Below the pieces are notes generated by a model. That model worked only from the letters and a program-made list of their open reading frames with translations. It searched no databases and was not told where the DNA came from. 64,000 bases of DNA from Argopecten irradians. Taxonomy: Eukaryota > Mollusca > Bivalvia > Pectinida > Pectinidae. The position numbers and the translations under genes are program-made. The stretch lies in contig NC_091134.1 in NCBI RefSeq assembly GCF_041381155.1, positions 15,626,008 through 15,690,007 of the forward strand. The letters are read 5' to 3'. This document shows positions 1 to 14,605 of the stretch, piece by piece. How positions within the stretch are numbered: the first letter of the stretch is position 1; every line of letters begins with the position of its first letter.

Positions 1-3000
1 ATCAAAATTGTAATCTATCGACCGATGGAGCCATGTGAAAGAAAGAAAAAAAAGGAAAAAAAACAGTAAGTGCAATTACAACAATATACAAGAATGATTT
101 GTTCAATGTACAACATATGTGTGAAATACGAATGTTGAGCCTCATACATCTCTTCATTTCAAGACGGCAGTACTGACGGAGTGAAGCGAAGGGAAGTAAC
201 TTGATAGATTAGAATGATTGTCTAAATATATCAACGCCAAAACCGGTATGCATTACGTCCTCTTGCACATCGCACAAAACAAAATGCATTTCAATACGTG
301 GCTTGATTAAATTTGTTTATCTTAAGGAAATGTCATTCTTCAAATCCCTATTGTATCCAATTTCTTCAATGTCTTTGCATTTTTCGCGGAAATCGTGATA
401 AGGGAGATTTATATTATAGATCAGAGTCGAAGAATCTTTCATTTTACAGTGTCACCTATGATCCATTATGCTGTTTGTGTATATGTCACTGGTCTGAAAA
501 TTTGATACATTTTACAGGTTTGCCACATTGATAACAATCGGCTCTCAATGTTAATGTTATTTGATAACAAGCTAAACAGCATTATTTGTACCTGGATATA
601 GAAACACAATTTCTCTCCGCCTACTCGTTCTCTGTGATTGATCCTTCCATTAACGGAATGTTTTAGCGCGAAAACAGCCAGTCAACATTTGCCATGCAAT
701 TGGCAAGATGCATCAACGTACTAATGGTTCCATTCTACACATATTTGTTATCATAGGACGATGCATCAAGGTTCATTCTACATTAATAACACCACTTTTC
801 ACAGTAACAGTAAACCATCAGCTGACATTACTATCCCTATTAATGCTTATAGATGTTACGTAGACACTTAAGCTTATTAAGCAAAGAAAACAATCTCCGT
901 TTACGATTGTACTTTTTACATGCGAGATCAAGCCACTTAGAATAGGATTATTTGTGCACTTAGAAGAGTATATTATGATAATTGTATGCGCGTCGACCGA
1001 TCGGTTGATGTGCCTAACACTCGGTCTCGCCAACAAAGGTCAAAGTTATCGAGCGTCGATGCTATGTACAGGGTTTCCGGATTTTTTATGTAGTGTTTCG
1101 AGTTCTAAGCTGTAATTGAGGATTATAATATAATTTGAAATAATTTGAAGTATAAAGATTTCTATATTATATCTTTATATGTAAATCGGGAAATCAACTC
1201 GCATCGCGAAAAAGAAATTGGTTCTCAATATAGAAGCCAGTAGTAATTTCACCAAGTGGTCCGAAATCAATATTCGTAGATCAAACAAAATATCAAAATA
1301 CTATCCACAAAATAGCATGAACAGTAGGGATCGGGTAAAGATTGGCACTGAGAATAAGATAGCCAAGTAAGAAAACTTTAAAACAGAACAATCACAAATT
1401 AAAAAAGACCCGTTTTCTATATATGCGTCCACCCTGACATAGAGGAAAATCATAGATTTGCAATAGGTGTAGTTCAGTTGCACTGATAAACTGATCCCAC
1501 CGTGAGCTCCTTACTTTTAGCAATACACCAACAATTTGTGGGATATTTTGAGCTCATTGAAGTCAAGTGTTTAGATGATACGGGTAAACTTGATAGAGAC
1601 AGAGACAACACAGACATGCCCAAAGGAACCTGCTAAGGGTAACTGCAGTTACCTGCATTCATAATGGGGGAGGAGAGAAACGACACGGAATTGGTGAAAT
1701 AGTGATACATGGGTTTGCAGGACTTACGGATATTTCGATGGAAAGATCGATGTAGACCATGCTTTTGTTTAATGTCTAAAAATCACTTGAAACCACAGTC
1801 ATATACACGTACATAGTTACGATCTTGTCACCATTTGATCTGTCGCCATTTTGACTGTGTAACCACAGTAACCCTACTCAGGTTCCATACTCTTTCAAAA
1901 ACACCAAGATTTTAGTAAATGGCATGCATTGCTATTAAATAGTCTCAAACAAATGCATACGTTTGCTAGTTACATACTTAGGAGATATATCTCTCTCGGT
2001 TCACATACATGCCATAGAGAATACAGTAGTAACATGTTCTAAATGTTCTATATTTCATCGGCGAATCATTTGAGGAATGTGGATTTATGTCAATTATACA
2101 ACTGTTTCACATATAGTATGAATGTATATTTCAAACACAAGGAAACGAATAATTGATAATGAAACGGAGAAACAATAAGTTCATAAATGGATTTAATATT
2201 AATCTCCAAGTTGGATGCTCTTATCGGACAATGAACCCCTGATGCCGCCTATTATGGTAACAGCCAATAGGAACCTGTTCAACCAGTAAAATAATAATAA
2301 TAATAAAAAATCACATGCTGCCTTCCTAATCGCTTAAGACTTCATCATTTGCCAATTATTTCTACTGAATGCCCCAAAACGGATTCCCACAACTGACGTT
2401 GAAATCGATTAAAATATTATTTTCTATTTAGAGTGAACGTGCTTTGTATCTAGATAATTAAGCGCATCAAGTCACACGCGATCAGTAGAATACGGTTATG
2501 CAAATTTCATTTTGGTTTGACTAAAAAAAGGATAAATGATTTATTTATATCACACCAGAGCTAAACACTTCCTCAATGTTGTGGTTTTCCTTACAGACAG
2601 GTGTTTCTTGGCAAACTTAGTCCATTTGCATGCATGTCAGTCTTTTATAACGTTACTAGAGATATTCTGCGTTAACTTCCTTACCAGACACCATTAATGG
2701 ACAACACAAAGTTTTTTCTTAGAACGCAATAAATATCTAATGACCTGGTCCATTTTACCTCGCAATTTTGATCCAACAACGAAATCATGAATTAAACAGT
2801 GATTAGTCTAATAAAGTAATAAGAGAATGACAACTCGTACGCACACGATAGCCGATTTAATGAGGAACATTCCTGTGAAAACTGCATCATTAAAGCTCTT
2901 CAGCTGCTGTGAGTTCGGTTTACTGACAAAAGGGAACAAAATAAAGGCAATTTAATCTTTTTAATTTTAGTTATTTAAAAAGAAAATTGATTTTATGCAT

Positions 3001-5985
3001 CATTCTTGCAGACATAACCAAAATTACATGGCTTGAAATAATTTTGGAATAGTGTCATACAATTTTCTGTAAATTGTATAGCTATCATAAGCTGTTGTTT
3101 TTGCGGACAACAAAAAGTGACTGAATTAACCATTCCTAATTATTCACAATTAATTTTGTTGTCGCTTGAAATCACTTAAATTATTTCCATGAAACAACCA
3201 GCTATAATGTAATTAATTTGTTAAATTCATTATATAGCTGTTTATTATAAGAAAGAGGTTTTTTATTTAATGTCTAGCAATTGCAGTACACACTGTACAC
3301 TTCCCTAACCTAAAATTGACCGAACGTTTACATGAAGTTTGACCCGAAATTGACCTGAGGTAATACATGATAAATGTATTGACCTGAATAAATGGCAACA
3401 AATCAATAACAACAAATGTCGCCAGTTTGATGTGTTGCTTCATTGAAGCTTATTGCAAAGACACCGAAAAGCACACCTTTCTTATCCGAACACACGAGAA
3501 TAAGCAGGAGCAGCAATCACTGCTTCCGCTATAGAACTCTGTGGATCACGACCTGTGGATTGCCAAGAACCTTCCTCACAAGGCTCAGTGGTCGCGAAAA
3601 GGCAGAAGTGAAGTAGTGTCGGCGTGAGCATTGGATAGGAGAATTCTCTTAGAAAAACGTATATAATTTTGTTCGTCTTTTACAATTATGCGAAGAGCTT
3701 GCAGGTACAGTAATAACACTTCATCTGAATAACTATTAGAAAAAGCATATTTGGAGAAATAATACGCTTTGGTTTTGGTCTTAATGAATTCTGTAGAAGA
3801 CTCCAAGGTATGAAGTGAAGAAATTCCGCCATTCAGAAAGGTGAGAGTATGAAGGTCATATCAATATATCGGTTATTATAGACCACGTCATACACAAAGA
3901 AGTTACATGAGTATGAGCATTGATTAGTATTGAAAAAGGAAACCAATATTGTGAAGAGTCAATTTGGCTATCTTAATATGTCACAAAGATCTGTGCTAAA
4001 TAGGGATGAGTGTTCTTGTAAACACTCGCACGTATATCATAATGGTATGATATTAATAAAAACTAACTGTGGCAGAATCGAAGTATATTTGTCAGTTTAT
4101 AAGCTAAGACATAGAATTGTAACAAACTGCAATGCCGTCAATGGACATCAATCTTCGAGTTCCAACATATCACATAGTTGACAATAATATTTGGTGCATT
4201 ATTCCATTGTTTATAGTATATATTCATTGGATAGAATATTAAAATACTTTGGTCTCGCAGCTCAAGAGTTTTGATTAGATCTGGTCAACATGAGGCTTGT
4301 CGGAGAACATTGTAGCCGAAGTATGGGAGAAAAAAGGTGTCTTTTATGTTTAGCTCTTAATGTGACGCTACCCAAATTAGAATGCTACTCGAAATGAAAC
4401 ACTTCTGGAATATGTGATACATAATTTTCCGTTTACGATGTAAATTGACAATAACTCTCCTAAGGTGCTGAATAGCAACTGTAACATATTCTAATGTTAT
4501 TTTCTTTCCTGTTTCTTATTATCTCTATTTAAATATGAAAATAATGAAATTGTGAGAAATCCGGAAAACAACGTAGTGCGACAACCCTAAAATCACCATA
4601 TATCTTAAAACAAGAAAAACAATTGCTGCTTGGAATATTTTTGACAGATATGTGACTTAAATAAAAAAAATCTTTCTTTCTTAAATGAATTCAAACATTT
4701 TTAATCAAACCAATATTTAAGACGTGTTCCATTTTGGGTATTCGAACCTGCTGAAACAAATGGCTGGACCGGACATGCTTCAAATTTCTCTATCTATAAA
4801 TATATAGACCAATCTGCTGACAAGAAAAAAAAAAAAAAAAAAAAACCAACACCAAATAATGTTATTAAAATTAAAAGCACCTATTCGTAGAATGTTATGA
4901 AAAATATCTAGATTCAAGCACACGTTAGAAAATGCTTATACTTATCTTCAAAAAGTGTTCCAATTTTGGTAGCGTTACGTTAAACACGTACGCTGCAGAT
5001 TTTTCCATATTGTTCTATTATGAATAGGTTCTGACTAGAACAGGATGTTAAATGAATGATTATAAAAACATTTCTGTCAATGGTACCTTGCGTGTGGTCC
5101 AAGAAGCGGAAATAGCGTTTTACATACATGAAGAGTCCCATGGAAGTTAGTCTTACACGTCACTTCCGCTTGCGTGCTGAAAGGTTCCACAGAATCAGGC
5201 TAGAATAAAAAAATAACTATTATTCATGCAATATTTAACCAGTAATCATATTCGCCCTTTCTATTCAGAAGAGTGTTATAGCATTTTGATAATGAACGAT
5301 AGTTTTCTTGTGACATTCTGGAGGCTAGAATACTGGAAACTTAACAGTTATTCAGAAAGTATTTCCGTGGTCTTTCAATATCGATAATGAAAGACACGTT
5401 ATTCTGTGACATTCTGGAGGCTAGGGTACTAGAAACATTCATTTAAAACGTATATCCTTGGTCTTTCAATATCGGTTACAGGATATCAACGACAGTAGCC
5501 GCCAATGATGCTTTCGGCATGAAAGATATATGTCAGATATATTGTAGGATTGGCATTGACCTTTAGATATAAACATGACTAGTATTAAACGAAATCTCCA
5601 TTTCAAAATCACCTATGGTAACACACGACTCGGATACGTGATGGAGACAACGGTGGGTACCACCGTCCATTTTCTACATTGTATTAGCTGATAAGTGGCA
5701 AATTGATTGATTATGTGAGGAAGATGCAGTTAGATCGAAATTTGGCCAACTCTATCACCATAAACCAAGTCTTATAAAATCCTATACACCAAAACTAATT
5801 AAAACTTTGTATCAACAAGTCATCCCAGAGGGATTCTGAAGCCTACTCTATTGAAATGATATATACCAGACAATAGAAAGAAGATTTTTTACCCTACTTT
5901 TCCATTTATCACTGTCATCTTTTGATACATTTAATTCACGTAGGTAAAATTCTCATAAAGATTGCATAGCACCACCACATTTCAA

Positions 5986-6028
<43 letters not shown>

Positions 6029-6772
6029 AAGGCCATGTACTGCCCGCTATATCGTTCCAAAAGCCGTATTGAGGAACAATGCAAGTAGACCCTATAAAAT
6101 TCTGAGGATGGCCTCTTCAATCGTTCTGAGCAAGTTTCAATATGGCGCATGTTTACTACATTTAGTCATTTTCCTGCTCATTAACAAATTTAAATGCACT
6201 AGGTCGAATTATCAGGACAAATATAACTTATATATTTATTTTTATAAAGATCCCATTGGTTTGAGAAATAAATATAACAACGAAAAACGTTAAAATCAAA
6301 GACGGCAGACAGTCGGCCATATTGCTTTTTATGCATTCCCACAATGCAATAGGAATATCAGTAATCGTTTACGGACGGATGGACGAGCCTTGGCAAAAGA
6401 CGATGTGAATAGACCACCAGCTGGAGATGGTTGGGTAAAATTCAATGTATAAAGATACCTACAAGCAATCAGGATTATTTTTGAGTTATAAATGCAATTG
6501 ACATCATTAAGTTGAATGAAAAAGATACACAGCAACCCAAGTGAAAATAGCATATATTCCATGCAACAGGTTTAAAAGAGGGATTGGTAGGTAGGAACTT
6601 GCAACAAGCCGTGATCAAACACATATGCCTTAACTTAGTAAGTAGGTCTTCTATCGTTCGAAATACAGAAAACTGATACTAGAATGCGTGGTATTTATTT
6701 AGATTGGGAATGCAATACATTTTAAAGTGTTGGTAGTAAGATGTGATGCTACAGTGTCTACATTGTACATAC
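1..6772. other. Gene-free flank, left side
   Basis: No conserved coding exon was recognised on either strand. The stretch is AT-rich and holds A-runs (about 4827-4845 and a long one at 5991-6027), a short AAT-type run near 2288-2305 and one tandem duplication listed separately. If the CBR1-like gene continues on the minus strand, its 3' exons should lie here or beyond the left edge, but none could be identified. Confidence 0.5.
5287..5480. repeat. Tandem duplication, ~96 bp unit, two copies
   Basis: Two adjacent diverged copies share the block GTGACATTCTGGAGGCTAG and end in a GGTCTTTCAATATCG-like block. The second copy begins near 5383. No coding potential was seen. Confidence 0.7.
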
Positions 6773-9700
6773 CGCATATGCGACTCCTGCATTGTTGACA
6801 AGTATGCTGATTTCGCCGTAGTAATTACGCAGGAATTCTCCAAACTTTTCCACACCGCTCGTGTCTGTGATGTCCAAAGGATAAAATTTAGGATCCAACC
6901 CTTCCCGTCGGAGTCCTTCAATTGTGTTCTTGGCCTCTTCACTGTCGGGCGCTGTTTGTCAAAGACCAAAATAGCATAATAACGTTTGTTTGTTTGTTTA
7001 TTTTTACGTCCTATTAACAGCCATGGTCATGTAAGGACGTGCCAGGTTTTTGGTGGAGGAAACGGAGTACCGGAGAAAAACCACCGACCAGCGGTAACCT
7101 GGCAACTGCCCCACATGGGATTCGAACCCGCATCCAGAGGTGGAGGGCTTGTGGTAATATGTCGGGACATCTTTCGGCCACCGCGGCCCCAGAATAATAA
7201 CGTTATTTCGGGTGAAATACATAGGTACTAGTAGGAAATATTTTTTAGCGAAGCTGTTTATATTGTTGAAGCTGAAATAGTTTGACATTGCACATTGCAC
7301 CATCATGTTAGCGTTTTCAATTTTGAAAATACACAGTGGTGACTATGCTTGATAATGTCTTTTTATTGCTTGAATGGGCGAGATAATTTTGAAAATCACC
7401 AAAGACACAAGCTTCCTCGGTAATTTGTATATATTCCACATTTATAATTTTCAAACCATTCATTACTTTCAACTCCATTTATCAGTAGTAACAACTGTTA
7501 TATGTCAACAGAAAACAACCCATGTCAATGAAATGTCTGAATGACATTAACACATTGCGATACCATTGCTCCCCTCAAAATAATATCCAATAATGTATAA
7601 CATGACATACTATTTGTGTAGAAATGCTAGTCGCTTTCGTAGTTGTTGTGGAACCATGAATTCAAAAACAACGGCATATGTATCAAATACATTATTTGAA
7701 GTATTGCACACATACATTTTTGCATACAAGTTTACCCACGAAGTAATTTTGAAAGTTTCAACCTATGAAATTAAGTATCCACGGACATTTTATCTTGTAC
7801 AGTAACTACTACTAGTGGTAGTATAACACCAATGGAGGCACTGACTTAGCAGGCATTGGGTTAATTTTCTTCAGATTACTACATGTTGAGTAGGCCGTTG
7901 TAATAACAGAAATCATTTTGAATCAGATGATGTCAATAGTGCGCTTGATGTTGAAGCCTAATATGCTATGATAATATGACGTTGCCATACAACATATGAC
8001 GACCAGGGCATATATGAATGACGTTAACAAGAGGTCATGCTTCTTTCGAGAACATAATTGGAGCTAAACTAAAACATATACAATACATCGAAAAGCCTTA
8101 TTGCTAACACGTGCAATGTACTGAGTAATATATAAGTCTGGATAAACAAGGTTGCTTGACCTCAACTTTTGTTCTAGAGTCCCGTTTTTCATGGTGCCAA
8201 CATACTCTAGGATATTCTAATGACGTCATACCGTTGTGCCCTGTTAATCCTTTGATGTATATTGAACTGCCGACATTAAATCTGTCACGGTGTTGGAAAC
8301 TTGCACAATCTCTTATCCGTTGGAAACATTCGGTCAAAATATTCACGATCGATATGGCGGCTTGGTCTAAAAGGGATTACCCTGGTGATTTTCGGAACTT
8401 TATTACCCGAGAGCCGACTTTTAATTTCCAGTGTGCCAGTGATAGAGATAGTTTCACTTTGTATGCTGACCGTACAATTTCACACACATACGGACATATT
8501 ATTTTATGTTTGGTAGATTCTTTATTGATCAACAAGCTGCAGAAGAAAAGAAAACAAAAATTGGGGTTTCATGTTAAAGGACCACAACATTTCAGAAACA
8601 AAAATAAAAGTTTCTTAAAAACTAATTATAACATCAGATAATTTATATCGATGCCAAGAGATGAATTCAACTTAGCGTGATAATTGGCGGATACATAAGA
8701 CCAATTGCATTATGAAAACAAGAGCTGTTGGAGAACAGCAAAGCTCGCCTATTCAGAAGAAGTTGATGTTTAAGTATTTACTATTTAAACATGGAAATAT
8801 GACAAATATGACAAATTAACAGACTCAAAAACCCCTTAAACGGCCCCAAATTGGTTGTATTATCACGTTCAGCATCCATACACATTAGGAAAATAAAATC
8901 ATAAACATTTGTGATGACTTAAGCTTAAACAATTGACGAAACAGAAACTTGCTCAAAAACTTTAACGTGAAATGGGACGCCAACGCTGACGCTGACGCCG
9001 ATGCCGGGGTGACAACATTAGCTCCCCCTATTCTTCGAATAGGCGAGCTAATTAACATTTAAGTTATCTTAATCAACTTGTTCAAAATGTGAAGATAAGT
9101 GTACTCTTAACGGTAGACTTAAAACTTTTGCGGCTCTAAAAATAACTAATCTTGTTTTACATTTACATTTAAAAAAATCAAAACCGTTTTGGAAAGATAG
9201 TGGGCCTTAAACTGATACTGACTCTATTCATGAGATAAATGTCATTTTTGAATTATCAAAAAACGTGTTATCTTAAATTTGCATGAGTAGCTGTAACGGC
9301 TCCATCACCCAACAGTGCAGCTAATGTTTGATCAGATGGGAAGAGACATAAGGAAGTCTGCCAAACCAATATAGGGTTTCCCATGATAAACCAGCTTTTT
9401 CACTATTGTAACACGCTTAACACAGTTATATCTCAGTCAACTATCGATATTTGTGTAAGCTTATATAGCTAGTTTCTCTAGCTGCTTGGAATCGCATCTT
9501 AATACAAAATATCGTTATTGATGGGATGTAGGTGGTAAATATCGGTGAAGCAAGTTGTTCATATTGGATCTATTTTAATTCAGTATATCAGTTTCGCCGC
9601 AATTTGTTTGTATCCATGAGACAAAAAATTACGATGGTAAATATCGGTCAATCATGTTGTGTGTATTGTTTTTTAAGTTCAGTGTATTTTGCTGTTTCAG

Positions 9701-10174
9701 AGATACATTTATAGACTTATAGATACAATTTATAGGCTCTTATTAAGCGAAAATGAAAAAAAAAAAAAAAAAAATAAATAAATTTTGTTGCATGCAGTTG
9801 AAAGTTAAGTTTACTTTTCAAATCTTTGGAAAAGATCTGAATACTAAGTACATACTGGTACGTGTGTTAGCTAACGTTACCAAAACTACCAATACGTTAC
9901 ATACAGATACATTGATACATCTTCGCTTACCACATTTGTTCAATACATATATGTTACCCTACGATTTTGAAGAAGCACGTACTGTATTGTAACTCATAAT
10001 GAATGGAGATGTCACAGAGAAGGATACTAGCTTTTATCAACGCTGAAGTTTGAGAGTGTAAATTGATAGCTAAGTCTACATTGTGGACACACCTGTTAGG
10101 TAGACATCTCCGTAGAAAACACGACACAAACCTCGGACAATAGCTAGGCCAATACCGCGACTGGCGCCGGTTAC
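6773..10174 (-). CDS. CBR1: Carbonyl reductase [NADPH] 1-like, two internal exons (partial gene)
   Basis: Two minus-strand exons join in phase. The upstream exon, 10174-10093 (82 bp), encodes the Rossmann-fold start VTGASRGIGLAIVRGLCR and ends GDVYLT. The downstream exon, 6951-6773 (179 bp), continues APDSEEAKNTIEGLRREG and reaches LDITDTSGVEKF and the NNAGVAYA motif. Both have AG acceptors and GT donors, and the junction rebuilds one codon (G|CG). TGxxxGIG (cofactor loop) and NNAG are hallmarks of classical short-chain dehydrogenases, and the order and spacing match CBR1, an NADPH-dependent cytosolic reductase of carbonyls and quinones. The catalytic Ser and YxxxK exons and the initiator exon were not found. 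The gene may extend past the left edge with long introns, or these two exons may be all that remains. The 3.1 kb intron contains a SINE and a MITE. SDR identity is near certain; the CBR1 subfamily is likely. Confidence 0.85.
6983..7190 (-). mobile_element. tRNA-derived SINE (family A)
   Basis: Read on the minus strand it starts GGGGCCGCGGTGGCCGA, has a B-box GGGTTCGAATCCC and a conserved body (GGTGGTTTTTCTCCGG, CTTTCCTCCAC-like), and ends GCTGTTAATAGGACGT before an ATAAACAAAC-type tail. Related copies lie at 23432-23653 (minus) and 60977-61187 (plus), with a tail-only piece at 51392-51459. It sits in the CBR1-like intron. The tRNA-like head suggests a Ser- or Leu-type tRNA origin, which is inference. 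Confidence 0.85.
8719..9050. mobile_element. Short inverted-repeat element (MITE-like)
   Basis: The ends are mutually inverted: AGCTCGCCTATTC near 8750 and GAATAGGCGAGCT ending at 9050. The body includes a GCTGTTGGAGAACAGC mini-hairpin at the left end and a GACGCTGACGCCGATGCCGG stretch near the right end. There is no ORF. It is intronic to the CBR1-like gene. Confidence 0.6.
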
Positions 10175-10416
10175 CTATTTCAAAAATAAATAAGATGATC
10201 ATTTGAGCGCAAAATAAAAATGGTTGGCGATCGCTACATTGGTTTGTTAATGAATTATCTATATATGCAATTGGACAGTACTGATTACGTTTACTTTGTG
10301 CTAAGGTGATGAATTAGGAAAAGGCAATGGGTGAAGGGAATGAATACCGTAATGGAAAATGGTGTTTTGAAATCGCAAGTTCAATATTTTATGGCACATT
10401 TGTTTTCGCGGAGGTA

Positions 10417-10798
10417 AAAGGTCCACGAACTTTCCGAAATGACATTTAATTTTCAAAATAGAAATATAAAACAAGATCGATAATTTTGTCGCTAAAGTTG
10501 TTGATTTACCGTTAATACTTCACGTATCATCACCTGAACAATTTGATTAAAATAAATGAAATGTTAATATTCATAACGCGGGTTGTCTTATGTTTCTCGC
10601 CGTCGTCCTAAATATTGCGCGGTAGTTGACTAACACTGCGCCAGTCTGCAAAACAACTAAATGACATTCCACTGTTATCATATATTACGCAGGATATCTT
10701 GCAAATGTTTTATGTTATAACCTCATCTTAGGCCATCGGTATATATTTTCTAATGTCATTAATGTTAATGTTTTGCTCCGGAAAGCTAATGGACCTTT
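10417..10798. mobile_element. MITE with AAAGGYCCAC terminal repeats, copy 1
   Basis: It begins AAAGGTCCACGAACTTTCCG and ends in the inverted counterpart CGGAAAGCTAATGGACCTTT. Inside are blocks shared with 57841-58230, including TTCATAACGCGGGT, GCGGTAGTTGAC and a CTCATCTTA...TATATTTTCT block. Two diverged copies with matching inverted ends support a non-autonomous DNA transposon. The target duplication is unclear. Confidence 0.75.
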
Positions 10799-13700
10799 AA
10801 GTTGTGAATTCCTAAATAAATCTTTGAATGATTTCAAGACACAAAGAGCGAATAAAACGAAAAATAACCTTCGAAGTTTAACTGCTCTACAGTAAATTTG
10901 ATCAAGTATTCCTAAAAAACACTTTTGCACAATATACAATACATATAGGCAAAACCAAAATTTGAATACTACATAAATTGCTTTGTATCATTATCTGTTT
11001 CGACCTATGCTACTAGTGCAAGTTTGTCCTCAAGCGTTGTAAGGGGGATCACTCTAGCATTACCAAGTCAATCTAAAAATGTTATATAGATGCAACTTAA
11101 GTAACCCAAATCAACCATAATATAAAATGTATATATATCATATAATATGCTTTCGGAATTACATGTTTACATTTTGAGTATTTTCCTTAGATTTTTTCAA
11201 CCCTCAGACATGGAGGTGTTCACATAAATTCACATCCATTAAAGTCTATATAAGGATTACATCCCACAAAGTGAGAGTTTTCAAAATAAAACAACGGTGT
11301 GTTAAAAATTTCAAATAGCTTTTCAGGTCTTTTTAGGGTTAGGCAAGGTGAAATGATTGGAATGCACTCTGCAAAAACAATAAAATATTCACATATCCAG
11401 ACACATATCATGCGTCTCTGAACTCTAAAATTAATAGAAAATCATGATGCATTAAAAATTATATGAAATGATCAATTCAAGAAAGAATTATTGTAAAATT
11501 ACATTGAATGTAAGTGACTGAAATGATTATTTCAATAGATAGATCACGCAAAGATATTCTTACATTCACTATTTCCATAAATGTTATAGAACAGTTTCCT
11601 TATTACCAAAACCGCGAAAATAAGCAAGTTGGTAGGCCAATTTACATGTACATACAGCTGAGTTAATATTTCGCTCGGAAGGAACGATAACTAGAGTTAT
11701 TGCCCCTTACGTCTCTTCATTTTATATTTACAATATATCTTTTCGTAATAACCTAAAATGGGAGAGGTGGAATTACAATTTACCTTATGAAGAAATAGTT
11801 TTGCGAAATCCCTACAAGAATGGAAATGGTAAGCTAAGGTCGTTTCAGTATTATAATTGCAATGAAACATACATCTTTGATATAATCATAAATTCATAAA
11901 CAAAAGGAGCATGTCTAACTATTTCCATATAGCGTCTAAGAAAGCTCCACCTCCGACTGGGCTTAAACGATCATCATCATTTGAATAATGATTGGTTTTT
12001 AGTCATATAAATGTATTTCTAATTATTACAAAAAGTAATATGAAATTACTTGTTTTGTTTTTGGTGAGTGCGCAATCAGTATCTTAATCCATTTAGAACA
12101 TAATGCCATGGAGTTTTTTTCGGGGCGCAATTAGTTATTTTCAATATTTTTATCTTGAAGGGAAATAAGAAGCTCAAACTTTTCAATGGTGGTAATGGTG
12201 TAAAGTAAGTAATTTTTGAAAAATACTAATTTGTCTACTCCTGTTTTGATATAGTAAATATACCATTTGTCAGCGGTGTACCATCATTAACAGTATTCCA
12301 ACCTCTTTAAAATATGTACCTACCTGCCTTTGGGATTATTCTTACTCTAGATACACTCTTTACTTACTATAGCGACCTTCTTGTCACATATTGGGATTCC
12401 CATCTCGTAATATTGTGTGGACCAATCAGCTCTATCTTCTCCGCGCCAATTGATCCTTCATCAGGCAAAAGGTAAGACAAAATTCAAAGAAAGTAATTCC
12501 AAAGTTTTCATACGTTTTCTTTCAATAATAACGTGCCCTATATCTTTATTAATCTTAATATAAATCTTAATATTAATAAAAATGTGTAAATATGCGATGT
12601 AGGCTTTTAGAACAGTATCAGCTTTCTGTGAATTCAATCTATTTTTTAAACAACGATGTTCAATGCCATACCTTATGTTTACATTCGATTCTTTATAATC
12701 TTTAATCCTATAGAAGAACTACTATTGATAATCTTTGTGTCTTATTTACACCTTTATTTAACCCTCAACATTCCTTTGACGTCCAGCACGAACTTGTAAT
12801 AATTATCACCAATGTGTTAGTGGATAGATGTAGTCCATTGTATTGTTGTATGCTCAGCATTAGGTATTCATTTCTGTCTAATTATTTGCTTGCACAAAAA
12901 ATATAATTGTTTAAATCAATGAAATTATTATGTTATCCGATTAACATAAAATGTGCTTCAAAATTCCTGGTAGGTTAAAATTATTAATGTCACCTTTTCC
13001 AGTTCACATCAAATCGTGTTTTAAATAAGTCTGGCGTACAAAAGTACACCACTGAATAATGTAATATAAAATCGTTAGACACGGGGCGGTATTTATCTTT
13101 TTTAAATCGTAATAATGTTCTTTTTAGTCGTGCCTCTAAGTGTAGTAAAGTAGTGATGAATGAGAGCTCTTCAAAAATGAACGATCTACCTGTACAACTA
13201 TATAATCCACGTGGGATTGGGATAGGTGTTTTATTGTCACGTATATACTGCATCTGTAAATGATTGTCTCATTCTACAGCAGGCATACGCCTATATGGCA
13301 AATGAACAGAACCAATGACCATTTTTTTTTTAATTTTTAATCTGTACTAGGTGTAAAATCTGTTAAAGCTGACAATATAAGCTGAAAATATTATTTGAAT
13401 TTGACAAAAATAATGTAGTATCTAGATCTGCTATCCTGTATTAAAAATCGTTTCTGAGACTTTTTATGACTGGCGTATCCAAGCAGGTACAAGTGTAAGT
13501 AGGGGTGTCTCATAAATGATTCTTGATATATTTTAATTTTTTTGTAATCTGATTAAATGCCTTGCATTGTCAGCTTTATACATCTATGGTACAATATTAT
13601 AAAGAAAAATACTAATGTGTGGCTTGTCAATACTAAATACACGTATATAGCTTATAGTTACAATGATGGCTTAAAAGAAAATAAGTCAAAGGGATAATTA

Positions 13701-14605
13701 ATTAAAAGGTCTGGTAGTTGTTGCTATATTATGTACAGTGTATGATCAGTCTTGTTTTGGAGACGGTGCATTATTTAATTTAAACTATTTTCGATAAATA
13801 GACCTTTATGTTAATGCATTTCAATGTAAAGCAGACCACGTTAGAATAGTTATTCTTGAATTTCCAAAATCTTAATTTCGTATTTCCAAATTTCCATTAA
13901 GTAAATATTTTTCGACTTCATCTTGGCTTCAACGGGAAATACCAATATATTAGCAACATTTAGAACATTTGCCATTAAAGCTTGTGATGAAAATGTAAAT
14001 ATGAAATGAAGTAGAAAATCGGTGAACTGGCATCTGAAATAAATGTTGAAGTATCCCAAGCTGTACTTCTTTTCTAAAATACGTTTAAGAATAAAAATAA
14101 CTTCTGTATTTATAAAACTTACCTTCGAGTCTCTGTGTTGGCCCTGTACAGTGGTTTGTAATCAGCTATATAAACACTACCTGTTATTGCTGGAGATATC
14201 TTTGTGTGTAAACTTGGTAAATCAATCAATAATCAGTAGTACATTGATACAAGTCTATCGGTGTGTAGATTTCCTACCCCCACAACGACGGTCTCCTATC
14301 ACAAGGGTGACTGTTTTCGGGCGAGGTTAGGGGTCCAGTTGTCTGGTTATCAGACTATGATGGGTTAAGAACGTATCAGCTGAATTATATTACTAGGATC
14401 TATAACTAGTTTGAAACTTGTGATCGAATCTAGAATTTGACATCTTGTAGTGACAATCATCGTGCTATATATTCTATTGATTGATAACTTCGGAAATATG
14501 TTAGAGTCTGGTGACGAGAATATGGGTCTGATAGTCGAAACAATGTATATCGTTATCACTGCTTGCTGAAACAATTATAAGCAATCGCATTTTTCTAGGG
14601 AAATA
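10799..14605. other. Gene-free stretch
   Basis: No recognisable protein family on either strand. The stretch is AT-rich and unique-looking. The only oddity is a 52-codon plus-strand open frame at 12314-12471 ending exactly at a good GT donor; see the findings. The first exon of the CBR1-like gene might lie here but is probably too short to recognise. Confidence 0.4.

Noticed and set aside
6743-6979. Plus-strand open frame over the carbonyl reductase exon
   Set aside because: A shadow of the minus-strand exon, which has splice sites and SDR motifs.
8156-8641. 161-codon plus-strand open frame
   Set aside because: The longest open frame in the window, but it overlaps an open frame on the other strand, has no recognisable motif, and sits in repeat-rich intronic DNA beside a MITE. 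No support for a gene.
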